Below, in pieces: positions 33,157 through 44,665 of a stretch of 64,000 nucleotides of DNA (the stretch's first letter is position 1; every line of letters starts with the position of its first letter). Below the pieces are notes generated by a model. It did not search any database, was not told where the DNA came from, and worked only from the letters and a program-made list of their open reading frames with translations. The translations under genes and the position numbers were made by a program. Origin of the DNA: Asterias amurensis (lineage: Eukaryota; Echinodermata; Asteroidea; Forcipulatida; Asteriidae); assembly GCF_032118995.1 (NCBI RefSeq), contig NC_092661.1, forward strand, positions 808,501-872,500, read 5' to 3'.

Positions 33157-33814
33157 GGCCGCTAGCGTAGGTAAATCCCCGTCCATTATCACCTTTCACC
33201 TACATTCATAAACAGCCGACCGAAAAAGCAGATGTGAAGCTATGGAGTCATGGAGCCGGTGGTTAGTGTGATCGGAGACACAATGTTGTCGAACCTGTGA
33301 TACTTTACTCTGTAGTAAACATCCTTCCTAAGCCCCGCCCCCACCTCCAACCCACCCAACCCCCTCAGATGTCCTCTATGCAATACTATCCGGAGCACAT
33401 TATTGCATATGCAATCGTGTCCGCACGGACGCTGCTGCATATGCAACTGTGTCTGTCCGGACACACATCCGCCCCGTGCAAAACCGTCCTTGCAGTTAAA
33501 CGCCCTTGGTCGACGGAACACGTTCGCCATTTTGTTTTACAAGTTAAGTGCATGTCATGAATGACATGGGAAATATTCTGCCGTTGGGTATTCGCTGCAA
33601 TCATAAAACACGTGAATATTCATGCTGCATATACGTAGGGACAGTGCATGCACGCTCGCTTAACGCGCGCACATACAATGTACATTCATGTAGGCCTACC
33701 TGTACATAGCCCCGGACACGATTTCATATGCAAAAGTGTCCGGAGCGGACTCAATTTAAATACATCTGAAGCCGGTCCATTGAACAATCGCCGTATTGTC
33801 CAAATGATACAAAG

Positions 33815-33985
33815 CGCTACAGATAGACACTGCTTTAGAATTGCAAGGGTCGTGTGTTCGAATCCCACCCGAGTAGTAATATGCCTGTGATATATTTTTT
33901 TTTACAGGACTTGGGACGTACCGAGTACATGTATATCAGTGGTTACACACAGTCATCGGTGTATGGGTAAAACCAAATTATGTTC
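33815..33985 (+). repeat. SINE family B
   Basis: GAATTGCAAGGGTCGTGTG, TTCGAATCCCACCCGAGTAG, then ACAGGACTTGGGACGTACCG and CATCGGTGTATGGGTAAAA. Confidence 0.75.
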
Positions 33986-34521
33986 TTTATCCCCGATTAA
34001 CATCTCTTATAATGCTATAGGTATAATGCATCTAAGTACCTAAATAAGAGTATCAAATAAAAGCATTAAAATGCATAATGCAACAGAAACGATCATCAGA
34101 CTGGCTTTCATGACCTTGCGTTCGCTCGTCCTCTGTGTAAAATTAGTCTGAAATGCAAAGGGGAAAAATAAAACAAACCGAACCCCTTTATATGATCACC
34201 GGACCGAAAAAAAAGAATGCCAGTCATACAATGTGTAGACTGATCTATACTAGTCTTTTGTGGAGGCTTTTGTTGCTTATAGACCGTTTGCAGTCGCTTG
34301 TGATTTCGGCTCTCCAAGCAACAAAGGCTATAGATACGTATAGATCCGTACCTGTGAGTTACGGATGGGTGGAAAGTCTCATTCGTTAACGCCATCAACT
34401 ACTTTGTACACAGGGGTCACTGTGCGCAACACGTAACTGTATTGTGAGTCGCCTATTCACTTCACTTCTTCTACCACACCTGAGTGGCCTGTTTTAAAAA
34501 AAATAGAGCGCCTTTTCTAAA

Positions 34522-34839
34522 GAAAGGATACAAATCGCTCGGGACATGCAACCAAAGCAAATGGTTTTGTAAATATCAGCTCCTGTATTACAACAAAAAC
34601 ACTGCATAGCATTCATTCTGAAGTGAACATTCACTGCATGTTAATGATCATAAATGACGTGTATCCAAACAGTAATGTCGGAAAGGATACAAATCGCTCG
34701 GGACATGCAACCAAAGCAAATGGTTTTGTAAATATCAGCTCCTGTATTACAACAAAAACACTGCATAGCATTCATTCTGAAGTGAACATTCACTGCATGT
34801 TAATGATCATAAATGACGTGTATCCAAACAGTAATGTCG
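34522..34839 (+). repeat. 159-bp tandem duplication at the start of NAA80-like gene A
   Basis: 34522-34680 is repeated exactly or nearly so at 34681-34839 (both start GAAAGGATACAAATCGCTCG). The repeat covers the 5' leader and the first codons, so ATGACGTGTATCC occurs twice. Only the downstream one (34813) continues in frame into the protein. Confidence 0.93.
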
Positions 34840-35406
34840 GAAATAAGTTGTCTACATTCTCGACCGGACTTAATCGCCTCGTGCTCGAGCCTTCTGCTAA
34901 GTGTCTGGCCTTTTACGAAGACTGAGAGACTGCAGCTTTTGGAGAATGAGAACTGTACCGGGTTCCCGTGTTCGTTGGTTCTCATTGACCAGAAAGAGAA
35001 CCAACCCGATTCTGTTATAGGACATATTCGATTAGCCCCATGCCTCGAGCCATTGGAGAGCGTCTACTTAGAAGCATTTTGCATTGATCCATCTCGAACC
35101 GGCAGAGGTCTAGGCGTTAAGATGATGAAACACGCCGAAGAATACGCATATTCTGCCCTCGGATTGAAGCAAGCTTTTCTGTGGAGCGCTACTAGCATGA
35201 GGGGATATTACAGCAAGTTGATGTACCAGGAGTACACCAAGTTCGGCATCACAACAGTCGGTGGAAATATACTCGGTCAATACAACGGAGCGACCACGTG
35301 GCGGGGAAACGTTCCTCCAACTGGCTGGGAGTCGGCGTACGAAGAATGCTACCGCGAAGACATGAAGGACTATCTAATTATGACGAAATACCTAAAGAAA
35401 AACTGA
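34813..35406 (+). CDS. NAA80-like N-acetyltransferase (GNAT), copy A
   Basis: Intronless, 197 residues; translation may start at Met1 or at Met8 (MSEISCLHSRPDL), the latter closer to NAA80. The N-terminal part (LHSRPDLIASCSSLL, then a Trp and an RLQLLENE segment) follows the NAA80 (NAT6) pattern. VIGHIRLAP at 68-76 is strand 2. PSRTGRGLG at 93-101 is the acetyl-CoA binding loop, with Thr where many GNATs have Arg or Gln. HAEEYA lies at 107-112 and GYYSKL at 131-136. NAA80 acetylates the N-terminus of processed actin. Here the segment equivalent to its THDQ...FY loop is replaced by ATSMRGYY, so substrate use may differ. The proline-rich region of human NAA80 is absent. Confidence 0.75.
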   Translation: MTCIQTVMSEISCLHSRPDLIASCSSLLLSVWPFTKTERLQLLENENCTGFPCSLVLIDQKENQPDSVIGHIRLAPCLEPLESVYLEAFCIDPSRTGRGLGVKMMKHAEEYAYSALGLKQAFLWSATSMRGYYSKLMYQEYTKFGITTVGGNILGQYNGATTWRGNVPPTGWESAYEECYREDMKDYLIMTKYLKKN

Positions 35407-35560
35407 CTACTGAGACCGATCGTAGTAGGCAGTACCTGTATATCGCCACGAAGTCTGTGTCGTCTGCTATCATTAAACTTGACTTTGCTGACTGTGTGTG
35501 ACACAAGTATTTCAATTGCGGAGTTTAACATTGGATACTACGGTAGCCCACAACTGTCAC

Positions 35561-36060
35561 GGCAAAACAAAAAGCGCCGCGGCAAAATAAAAAGCGCCAC
35601 GGCAAAACAAAAAGCGCCACGGCAAAACAAAAAGCGCCACGGCAAAACGAAAAGCGCCACGGCAAAACGAAAAGCGCCACGGCAAAACGAAAAGCGCCAC
35701 GGCAAAACGCAAAGAGCCACGGCCAAACGAAAAGAGTCACTGCAAAACGGAAAGAGCCACGGCAAAACGAAAAGCGCCACGGCAAAACGAAAAGCGCCAC
35801 GGCAAAACGCAAAGAGCCACGGCAAAACGAAAAGAGCCACGGCAAAAAGAAAAGAGCCACGGCAAAACGAAAAGCGCCACGGCAAAACGAAAAGAGCCAC
35901 GGCAAAACGAAAAGCGCCACGGCAAAACGAAAAGCGCAACGGCAAAACGAAAAGCGCCACGGCAAAACGCAAAGAGCCACGGCAAAACGAAAAGAGCCAC
36001 GGCAAAACGAAAAGCGCCACGGCAAAACGAAAAGCGCTACGGCAAAACGCAAAGAGTCTG
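35561..36060. repeat. 20-bp minisatellite, 25 units
   Basis: Unit GGCAAAACGAAAAGCGCCAC repeats in perfect 20-base register from 35,561 to 36,060, with variants at a few positions (CGA/CGC/CAA; GCGCC/GAGCC). It sits between the two NAA80-like genes. Reading frames stay open on both strands because no unit carries a stop in any phase; I do not treat them as genes. Confidence 0.95.
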
Positions 36061-36245
36061 GCGACTGTATAACAAAACCAAACTTCGACGCTCTATATAT
36101 ATAGTTTATTATTTTTATTGGTTTAATAAAATATGCTTTATAGCAGCCTAAACAAATAAACAAGCAGTAAAACAAATATCAAAACAAAAATCGTTACTTG
36201 TTTGTATTTTATTCCAAAATCGGAACTAACACCATATCCTTTCAG

Positions 36246-37570
36246 TAATGGAGCGGGTGGTTAGTGTGATCGGAGACACAATGTTGTCAAACCTGTGATA
36301 CTTCACTCTGTAGTAAACATCCTTCCTAAGCCCCGCCCCCACCTCCAACCCACCCAACCCCCTGTTTGCTACCATACTCACTTCACTGCTTTCGCAACAC
36401 CGGTGTCGCATGCAATTATGGCCTCTATGATTCGGAGCACATCATTGCATATGCAATCGTGTCCGCACGGACGCTGCTGCATATGCAACTGTGTCTGTCC
36501 AGACACATTTCCGCCCCGTGCAAAACTGTCCTTGCAGTTAAACGCCCTTGGTCGACGGAACACGTTCGCCATTTTTTTTTTTACAAGTTGATTGCGGCTC
36601 TCCAAGCCACAATGGGCTTGACCACAAAGGCTATAGATCCGTTCAGGACATCTGTGGGTTATGGATGGGTGGATAATCTTATTCGTTGAACACCATCAAT
36701 TACTTTGTACGCTGATGGTCACTGTGCGAAACTGTTCTGTGGGTTGCCTATTCACTTCACTTCTTCTACCACATCAGACGTGGTCTGTTGAAAAAAGTAG
36801 AGTGCCTTTTCTTCAGGATACAAATCGCTCGGGAAATGCAACCAAAGCCTAATGGTCAAATGGTTTTGTAAATACCAACTCCTGTGTTACAGCAAAAACA
36901 CTGCATAACATTCATTCTGAAGTGAACATTCACTGCATGTTAGTGATCATAAAATGACGTGTATCCAAACAGTAATGTCGGAAATAAGTTGTCTTCATTC
37001 TCGACCGGACTTAATCGCCTCGTGCTCGAGCCTTCTGCTAAGTGTCTGGCCCTATACGAAGACTGAAAGACTGCAGCTTTTGGAGAATGAGAACTGCACG
37101 GGGTTCCCGTGTTCGTTGGTTCTCATTGACCAGAAAGAGAACCAACCCGATTTTGTTATAGGACACATTCGATTAGCCCCATGCATCGAACCACCAGAGA
37201 GCGTCTACTTAGAAGCATTTTGCATTGATCCATCTCGAACCGGTAGAGGTCTGGGTAGTAAGTTACTGAAACACGCCGAAGAATACGCAGTTTCAGTCCT
37301 CGGGTTGAAGCAAGCTATCGTGTGGTGCGAGACTAGCTTGATGGGTTATTACAGCAAGCAGTCGTCGTACCAGAAACACCTCGAGGTCGACATCCAAACA
37401 GTCGGTGGAAATATACTCGGTGAATGGCCCGAAGCGACCACCTGGCCAGGAAACGTTCCGCCAACTGGATGGGAGTGTGAATTCGAAGAAGGCCGTGTAG
37501 CCACTGAAGACGACTTGAAGGATTTTATAGTCATGAGCAAATACCTCGGGAAAAACTAACTACTGCTGTA
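36246..37570 (+). repeat. segmental duplication block, copy B
   Basis: Counterpart of 33,238-35,410. It is shorter because it lacks the inserted 33,550-34,300 stretch and the 159-bp tandem repeat. Confidence 0.85.
36954..37559 (+). CDS. NAA80-like N-acetyltransferase (GNAT), copy B
   Basis: Intronless, 201 residues. The first 110 residues are almost the same as copy A (few changes such as Phe34 to Tyr, Ser67 to Phe). The second half differs much more: VWCETSLMGYY replaces LWSATSMRGYY, and a four-residue extension appears before the last strand (EEGRVATEDDLKDF). The acetyl-CoA loop SRTGRGLG is unchanged. The contrast suggests the substrate side diverged while the cofactor side was held constant, or that gene conversion has renewed the 5' half. 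Confidence 0.76.
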   Translation: MTCIQTVMSEISCLHSRPDLIASCSSLLLSVWPYTKTERLQLLENENCTGFPCSLVLIDQKENQPDFVIGHIRLAPCIEPPESVYLEAFCIDPSRTGRGLGSKLLKHAEEYAVSVLGLKQAIVWCETSLMGYYSKQSSYQKHLEVDIQTVGGNILGEWPEATTWPGNVPPTGWECEFEEGRVATEDDLKDFIVMSKYLGKN

Positions 37571-38458
37571 CTATCGCCACGAAGTCTGTGTCGATCACTA
37601 AAATTGACGTTGTTGACAGTGTGTGGTGGGCACACGTCCACACACACATTTCAATTGCGGAGTTTAATAGTGGATACGACAATATTAAAAAATACATTAA
37701 CAGTTAAGAGTGCCTAATAATGATTATAATAACAATAACAACTGCATTTCTATAGCACCTAACACCCCATATGTTATTTTAAGCATTTTATGTTGAAATA
37801 CACCAAATGAGAAGACTGGTCTTTGACAACTACCAACAATGTCCAGTGTCTTTAATTGTATTGTATTGTGTTTTCCTTTCTTCCGAAACTGGAACTAAAA
37901 CAAAGCCCTGGGGAGGGTAACATTAGTATAATAATACATAACAAAGAAGTAGAACGGAAAGCTACGATTGTTAACTTAAAAAAAAAAAAACAACATTGGT
38001 TAAGTCTCAGTTTGATTTCCGTTTAAAAACGGTAAATAAAAACTAGATGCTGTCTTTGACAAGTAGCTGAACATATGTAGATACCATTGGCCCCTATGGG
38101 CACCCACCATTAGAGAACTGCGCGAGTGAGGCTGTGGTGGCTGGTACTACAGCAAACACGGGTATGAGACGATGTGACCTTTGACGTCACACGAAAACCA
38201 TAACATGATTCGCGCGCATACCGCCGGGCAAAACCTTTTATTTGTGTTTTGGCAGCCAGCTAGAAAGTGTATGCAATCTTACCATGACTACGTGTCTTTT
38301 TGCCCGGCGAAACATGACGTATACAGTGTTTTTTTTTCAATAGAGGGCGGTTTAAATGTAAACACAGGTCATAGTATCGGGTTTTTATCACACGTGTATG
38401 CTAATCGAACACACCCTTAGTAGCCTATACTGCCCTTTGTACCGAGAGCAGACAATTG
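37560..38458. other. intergenic with R1 tail and inverted fragments
   Basis: R1 3' end at about 37,790-37,856 (GAGAAGACTGGTCTTTGAC). An inverted pair (CCGCCGGGCAAAA at about 38,221, TTTTTGCCCGGCG at about 38,298) probably belongs to another MITE. No gene seen. Confidence 0.55.
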
Positions 38459-38712
38459 GGGTGCGTTCGATTAGCTTCCCTGTGTCGACTCCGGTCTGCC
38501 CACGGTTGGTTCGAATAACTTTGACGTAATTCCCGGGGCTAACCCGGGTCAGCCCAAAGTACCCTGCTTACGGAGTGGGTCACTCCGGGGGCTGGCCCAG
38601 GTGCCTGACGCCACTACGAGAGGGTGAGTGATCGTTCGATTAGCTCTTGTCAGGGGCTCACCTATAAGTGAGCACCGCGGGGTCGAAGCTGGGAAGCTAG
38701 TCGAACGCACCC
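38459..38712. repeat. hAT-like MITE (GGGTGCGTTCGA ends)
   Basis: Left end GGGTGCGTTCGATTAGCTT pairs with right end AAGCTAGTCGAACGCACCC. The interior is GC-rich with GGGGCTAACCCGGG. A related end (GCTAATCGAACACACCC) lies at about 38,400-38,416. The superfamily label is from end sequence only. Confidence 0.75.
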
Positions 38713-39006
38713 ATAAACAACTTCAACTTGAGTGAACTTTGAAAACAACAATGCTTCAAAACTGACTATTGTCACGCCATAACAATCACCCATAGAAAAT
38801 GTCGCCATCTGGTGTTGGCAGAGTGCCAGTGCACGTGGGTTAGATGAGTATTAATATTCAGCAGACTGTGTAAACATGACCGCTCATGAATTATTCATCC
38901 TGGTACACAGGTTGGAATCAAAGCTTGTGACTTTTATAGGCGTTTTCTTTTGTCTCTCACATCGTTACGGAGGGGGACTGTTTTTTTATTGGTCGACGTT
39001 CCTGTA

Positions 39007-39059
39007 CGCATGCGCACGTGAAAGGATAGACCATAATAATCAGGGAAGGAAGTATAAAA
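39007..39059 (+). promoter_or_regulatory. core promoter of the SAM-domain gene
   Basis: CGCATGCGCA (39007-39016, NRF1-like palindrome) overlaps an E box CACGTG (39015-39020). TATAAAA follows at 39053-39059, about 45 bp before the start codon, and a pyrimidine-rich TCTCTTCTAGAC precedes a short leader. This is the clearest promoter in the window. Confidence 0.65.
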
Positions 39060-39102
39060 GGGATTAGCGCACCCAAATCGTCTCTTCTAGACAGCACACA
39101 AA

Positions 39103-42100
39103 ATGGTGAGTACTTTTTGACTTTCGTGCTTAGGCCAGGTTTGCAGTAGCATAATGTGGAAATCTTTTTGTGTGTACTGTTAGTTCTTAGAAGAACTCCC
39201 TGCAAACAATCAGAGCATACTGATCGAAACATTGAGTTGTAAACCACTAGTCTCCTCCGAACCAGCACTAAACACGGAGGTAGACTCAATGCGCTGAATG
39301 AAATTCCCCCACTTCAAGGTGTGGGCTACAAACAAAAAATCCAGAGGCAGTGTCCACCTACTCCTATATAGAGCTGAAACTAGGTTACCCCCCTTTACAG
39401 TCCGTACGGATGTAAGCTTGGGTATCATCAGTACGAATCCTGGCCGGTAGAGCAGAAAGCACTACCTCCCCAATTTTACGTGGCAAGTGTCACGACCGGG
39501 ATTCGAACCCACACTCTGCTGATCAAACACCAGAGTTTGAATCCGGTGCTCTTAACCGCTCGGCCATGACACAAGAGATTTACGCACAAGATGCTACCGC
39601 AATCCTGACCTGACTAAACTCCCACCACGCAAAGTTATAAATCATGTTTAATGATGCTAATGTTCAGAGTAATGTGTATTCAATTATTATTCGGAAACAA
39701 CAAGGACCCGATTTTTCATAGAAATACTTAACGGCACTGGACACGTTTGGTCATTGTCAAAGACGAGATTTCTCACTTGGTGTATCCCAACATTTCAGCT
39801 CAATTGGTCATAGACTTTGCAAGAGACTAATGGAAGAAAAAAATCTTCCTTTCTACATTACTTTGTGTGCTTTCAGATGCATATTAATAAAAGGCTTTAG
39901 CTGAAGTTGTGTATTGTTTGAGTGAGAAATACCCTCTTTCTTAAAAACTACGTTACTTCAGAGGGAGCAATGTTTAATACTATCAAAAGCTCTCCATTAC
40001 TCGTTACCAAGTAAGTTGTTATGCTTACATGTATTACCAAAATTGCCCAGTGCCTACAAACACGTAAACATGTGTCATAACCAATAGCCTGCGTACCATC
40101 TTATGAACATCCAGTTTGTATTTTGAGGTGCTTTGTAATGAATTATGTGTTTGTGTATCATAATGTCGTTGGTTGTTTTCAGTGCTTATGTTTTCCCCGT
40201 GCATTATAGAAACTTCTTTTTGATAAAGCAAAGTTTTCAATTGAAATTATTTAACTAAATGGTGTCTGCTTTTTGTCATGTCTGTTTTTTATTAACCATT
40301 TAGTATTATCTGGTATTCGTGTTCTCATTCGATTCTTGATAAGCAATTCGATTTGATAGGAAAATCTACTTGTGTAACTTGAGTATTTAGTGCAATTTAG
40401 AGTTAAAGATAGTGAACACTATTGGTAATTGTCAAAGACCAGTCTTCTCACTTTATACCATCAACCTCTTACTTTATACCATCAACCTCTCCCCATTACT
40501 CGTCACCACGTAAGGTTTTATGCTAATAATTATGCGAGTAATTACCAATAGTGTCCACTGCCGTTAAGCTTTTAGTGCAATTTAGAGTTAAACCTGCAAA
40601 ATGTGTGTAACAAACTGCTATGATAAGATGTATCATCATACGTTGCGTTTTCTTTCCAACAAAATGCTGAAAAAATTTCCAAAATAATATATACTTTGAC
40701 GTTCAACTATTCATTTTTCCATTTTTTTTTATTCGTATGCAGACAATTTGTTGTGAAATACAAATTATCCAAAAACCTTTAAAGGCAATGGTCACTATTG
40801 GTAATATTACTCAAAATAACTATTAGCATAAAACCTTTCTTGGTAACGAGTAATGGAGAGAGGTTGATGGTATAAAACAGTGTGAGAAACGGCTCCCTCT
40901 GAAGTAACGTAGTTTTCGATAAAGAAGTAATTTTCCACGAACTTTATTTCGATACCTCAGAATTAGATTTTTCGGTCTCAAAATCAAGCACCTGAAAGCA
41001 CACAACTTCGTATGACCATAGTGACATAGGTGTTTTTTCTTTCTTTATCTCGCAACTTCGACGACCAACTGAGTTCAAATTTCCCACAGGTTTGTTATTT
41101 TATGCATATAATTCATGTTGAGATACACCAAGTGAGCAGACTGGTCTCAAATAAAAACATACAAATTGTCTGTGACATTTTTTGGCTACTTGCCAACAAT
41201 AATTGGAAAAAATAAATACAAAAAATTAGTGATTGAGCAACAGTGCGAGCTAAGGGAAAGTACCAATGTGTTTGTGCCGTTGAACCTTGGTCGTTTGGGT
41301 TTTATGAGGCCTGGGAAAATAATAAAGAACAATAGGTGTTTTTCTTAAACCTAGTCTGTGAACATAGTTCAGTGACAGGTTTGTTACTTTGTGCATATAA
41401 TTCATGTTGAGATACACCAAGTGAGCAGACTGGTCTTAAACAAAAACATACAAATTGTCTGCGACATTTTTTTGGCTACTTGCCCACAAACATTGAAAAA
41501 AAAAAAAGGAAAACAAAATGATTGAGCAACAGTGCGAGCTAAGGGAAAGCACCAATGTGTTTGTGCCGTTGAACCTTGGTCGTTTGGGTTTTATGAGGCC
41601 TGGGAAAATAATAAAGAACAATAGGTGTTTTTCTTAAACCTAGTCTGTGAACATAGTTCAGTGACAGGTTTGTTACTTTGTGCATATAATTCATGTTGAG
41701 ATACACCAAGTGAGCATACTGGTCTTAAACAAAAACATACAAATTGTCTGCGACATTTTTTTGGCTACTTGCCCACAAACATTGAAAAAAAAGAAAGAAA
41801 AAAAAAATGATTGAGCAACAGTGCGAGCTAAGGGAAAGCACCAATGTGTTTGTGCCGTTGAACCTTGGTCGTTTGGGTTTTATGAGGCCTGGGAAAATAA
41901 TAAAGAACAATAGGTGTTTTTCTCAAACCTAGTCTGTGAACATAGTTCAATGACTTAAAATGCCCACCCACAATTTTTGGCGTACAGTTTTGGCGTAAAC
42001 AACTTAAGTTGGTGCTTTCTCCCTGAATGCAACAATATTGCCCAATAAACGGAAAATCAACAGTAACAAGTCAATAAGAATCAAAGATGGCAGATTCCAT

Positions 42101-44614
42101 TGTCCAAAAAAAGCACATTGTTGCTTGGTTTAATCAGATAGCTACACAAAACCGTCTTGTAACACGTTTATAAATATTATTCGTATTGGGATCAGTTTCT
42201 ATAATAAGGGAATAGCAGGGTAGCGACGAGTTCTTTAACGGCCGTTTAAAACCGGCAGGGTCGTTGCCGTGTCGGCTCGGGCCTTTATCGCACGGCAACG
42301 ACAGTTAGTATACAGTTAGTATACATAATAACGAGTCTGTTTGTAAAACTTAACACATTGTTCCGTCTCGGTGTCAAAGCGCATTTTGTTGTCTAGTTAC
42401 TTATAATTAGTATGTTTCTTTTCTCTTTCTTATTCTCATTTCAAGAATATATCGAGAAAACCTATACCAGAAGTAGTTACCAGAAGACTGAGAGGTACGA
42501 AAACTTAAATTATATTCTTATCTTCCATAGCAATATCATTTTGAAATATGTGATGTGTGTTTTTGAAAGCGTTTGAGTGCAATCTCGCAGGGGTAAACTT
42601 TTACACATCTATAACGGTCTGGGTGTTTTTTGAATGATACAAAAATAAAACATTGAATGTCAACTTCACGAACAATCAAGATTTAACTTACAGATCTGTT
42701 GTCAATATTGCAACACTGTATAAATATCGATAACATAAGTTAAATCTGATGTATTGTTTTTGCTCGGCAGTTGAGTTTGATTGACAACAATCAATCTTGT
42801 TTAGCTCTTTGCCCAATTAATTCTCATAACTCTCATACCAATGACTTGCTCATAACTAACTCATAAAGTTATTTTTTATTTTTCGCTACAGCAGTCAACA
42901 TAATGATGGTGGAAAAGAAACGGAAGAAGAAGAAGAATGCTATTACATCAGATGATGTATTACCTATAACTGAACCAATTATGTGTCTATCGAATTGTTC
43001 GAATTCTATTATCCAAGTTATTCTACCAAGCAGTGAATCACAGCACGGTAAGTATTTAAGCTAGGAGGTTACCGCTTAGACACCTTTGGTGTATCCCAAC
43101 ATATGCATAAAATAACAAACATGTGGAAAAAATTAACTCGATTGGTCATTGAAGTTGCAAGAGAATAATGGAAGAAAAAACACCCTTGTTGCACAAAATG
43201 CTTTCAGATGCATAACAAGGCTCCTAAAATCTTTGAAATGTTTGAATGAGAAGTGACCACTTTCTCAAAAACTACTTCAGAGGGAACCGTTTCTCACAAT
43301 GTATACACAGCTATGTTGCTCGTTATACCATGTCAGTTTTTAGCTACTTTGGGGACTAACACACGTCCACATAGTGTTTTCCCTAGAACAAACGAGTGTC
43401 CACGTGACTGCATCACAGAGCAAGTGCTTTACTGGGTTGCGCTTGTGAGGTCTTTTTAATAATGGAACAAGTACCCAACAATTCTTTTTATGTAAAACGA
43501 ATCGTTGTGTTTCTTTGATGTGTTTCCTGTATTGCATACCTTTTTGTTTTATCTTTGCAGTGAAAAAGAAAACAGATGAAATACCAACAGATGAAGTACC
43601 ACACAGTATCAATATTGAAACGTTGAGCATGTCCAATTGTCTAAAATGTGCAGTTCAAATTGGTTCATTTATCGGCAATGAATATAATGGTAAGTGGCAA
43701 ATTTAAAACAAAGTGCAAACTAAACATTCCAGTTATGTATCAATGTACGACATGCACAAGTCTAATGTTGCTGTAAGGTGACGTCACGTAGGCCCCGCCC
43801 CCACCCACCCATAATCCGTTGCCGCCATGTTTGAGGGTACGTGAAAGTGACAACTCCCAAGTACTCAGCAGCAACTAGTCTATTATTTTTCACTTTCCTC
43901 TCTTTTGATGCTTGGACGTACGATATGCAAGTGTGTTTCGTGCAACAGTTGGTGTATCTCAACATATGCATAAAATAACTAACCTGTGAAAATTTGAGCT
44001 CAATCGGTCATCAAAGTTGCGAGATAATAATGAAAGAAGAAAACACCCTTGTCACACGAAGTTGTGTGCGTTTAGATGCTTGGTTTCAAGACCTCAAGTT
44101 CTAAAACCTGAGATCTCGAAATCAAATTTGTGGAAAATTACTTCTTTCTCGAAAACTATGGCACTTCAGAGGTAGCTGTTTCTCACAAGGTTTTATACCA
44201 CCAATCTCTCCCCATTACTCGTCACCAAGAAAGGTTTTATGCTAATAATTATTTTAAGTAATTACCAATAGTGTCCACTGCCTAATTTGTTGAACGTGTA
44301 TGTCCTACTCAAACACGCACCGCCGCCACACTACAAACTGTGTACATTTCTTAAAGTAAAATCTTTTAAATCTACCTCCTACAGCCCATGTTAATTTATC
44401 ATTATAGGGAATTACTTTATCTGTCTACATGGACAGATATCCATGACATGGTTGTCACAGAAAAGACACAAAAAGATGATAATAATGTTGACTATAGTTT
44501 TACTGAACATTATTTTGGGGTGCTTTGAATCCTTTGAATCAAGTGGGGTTTTTTTTACGGGGACTTTTTTAAAGGGATTTTTTATTTATTTTTTTATTTA
44601 TTTTTTTATTTTTT

Positions 44615-44665
<51 letters not shown>

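Larger units (their letters stand above)
33238..35410 (+). repeat. segmental duplication block, copy A
   Basis: Matches 36,246-37,570 over three stretches: 33,240-33,548 (GGTGGTTAGTGTGATCGGAG to CGTTCGCCATTTTGTTTTAC), about 34,308-34,500 (CTCTCCAAGCAACAAAGG onward), and the gene itself. The 33,550-34,300 part is extra here and includes a SINE. TTGCATATGCAA motifs sit in the upstream part of both blocks. Confidence 0.85.

Noticed and set aside
35479-36175. Reading frames of 160-216 codons on both strands over the 20-bp repeat
   Set aside because: They exist because the repeat has no stops in any phase; low complexity, no domain, no promoter or splice signal.
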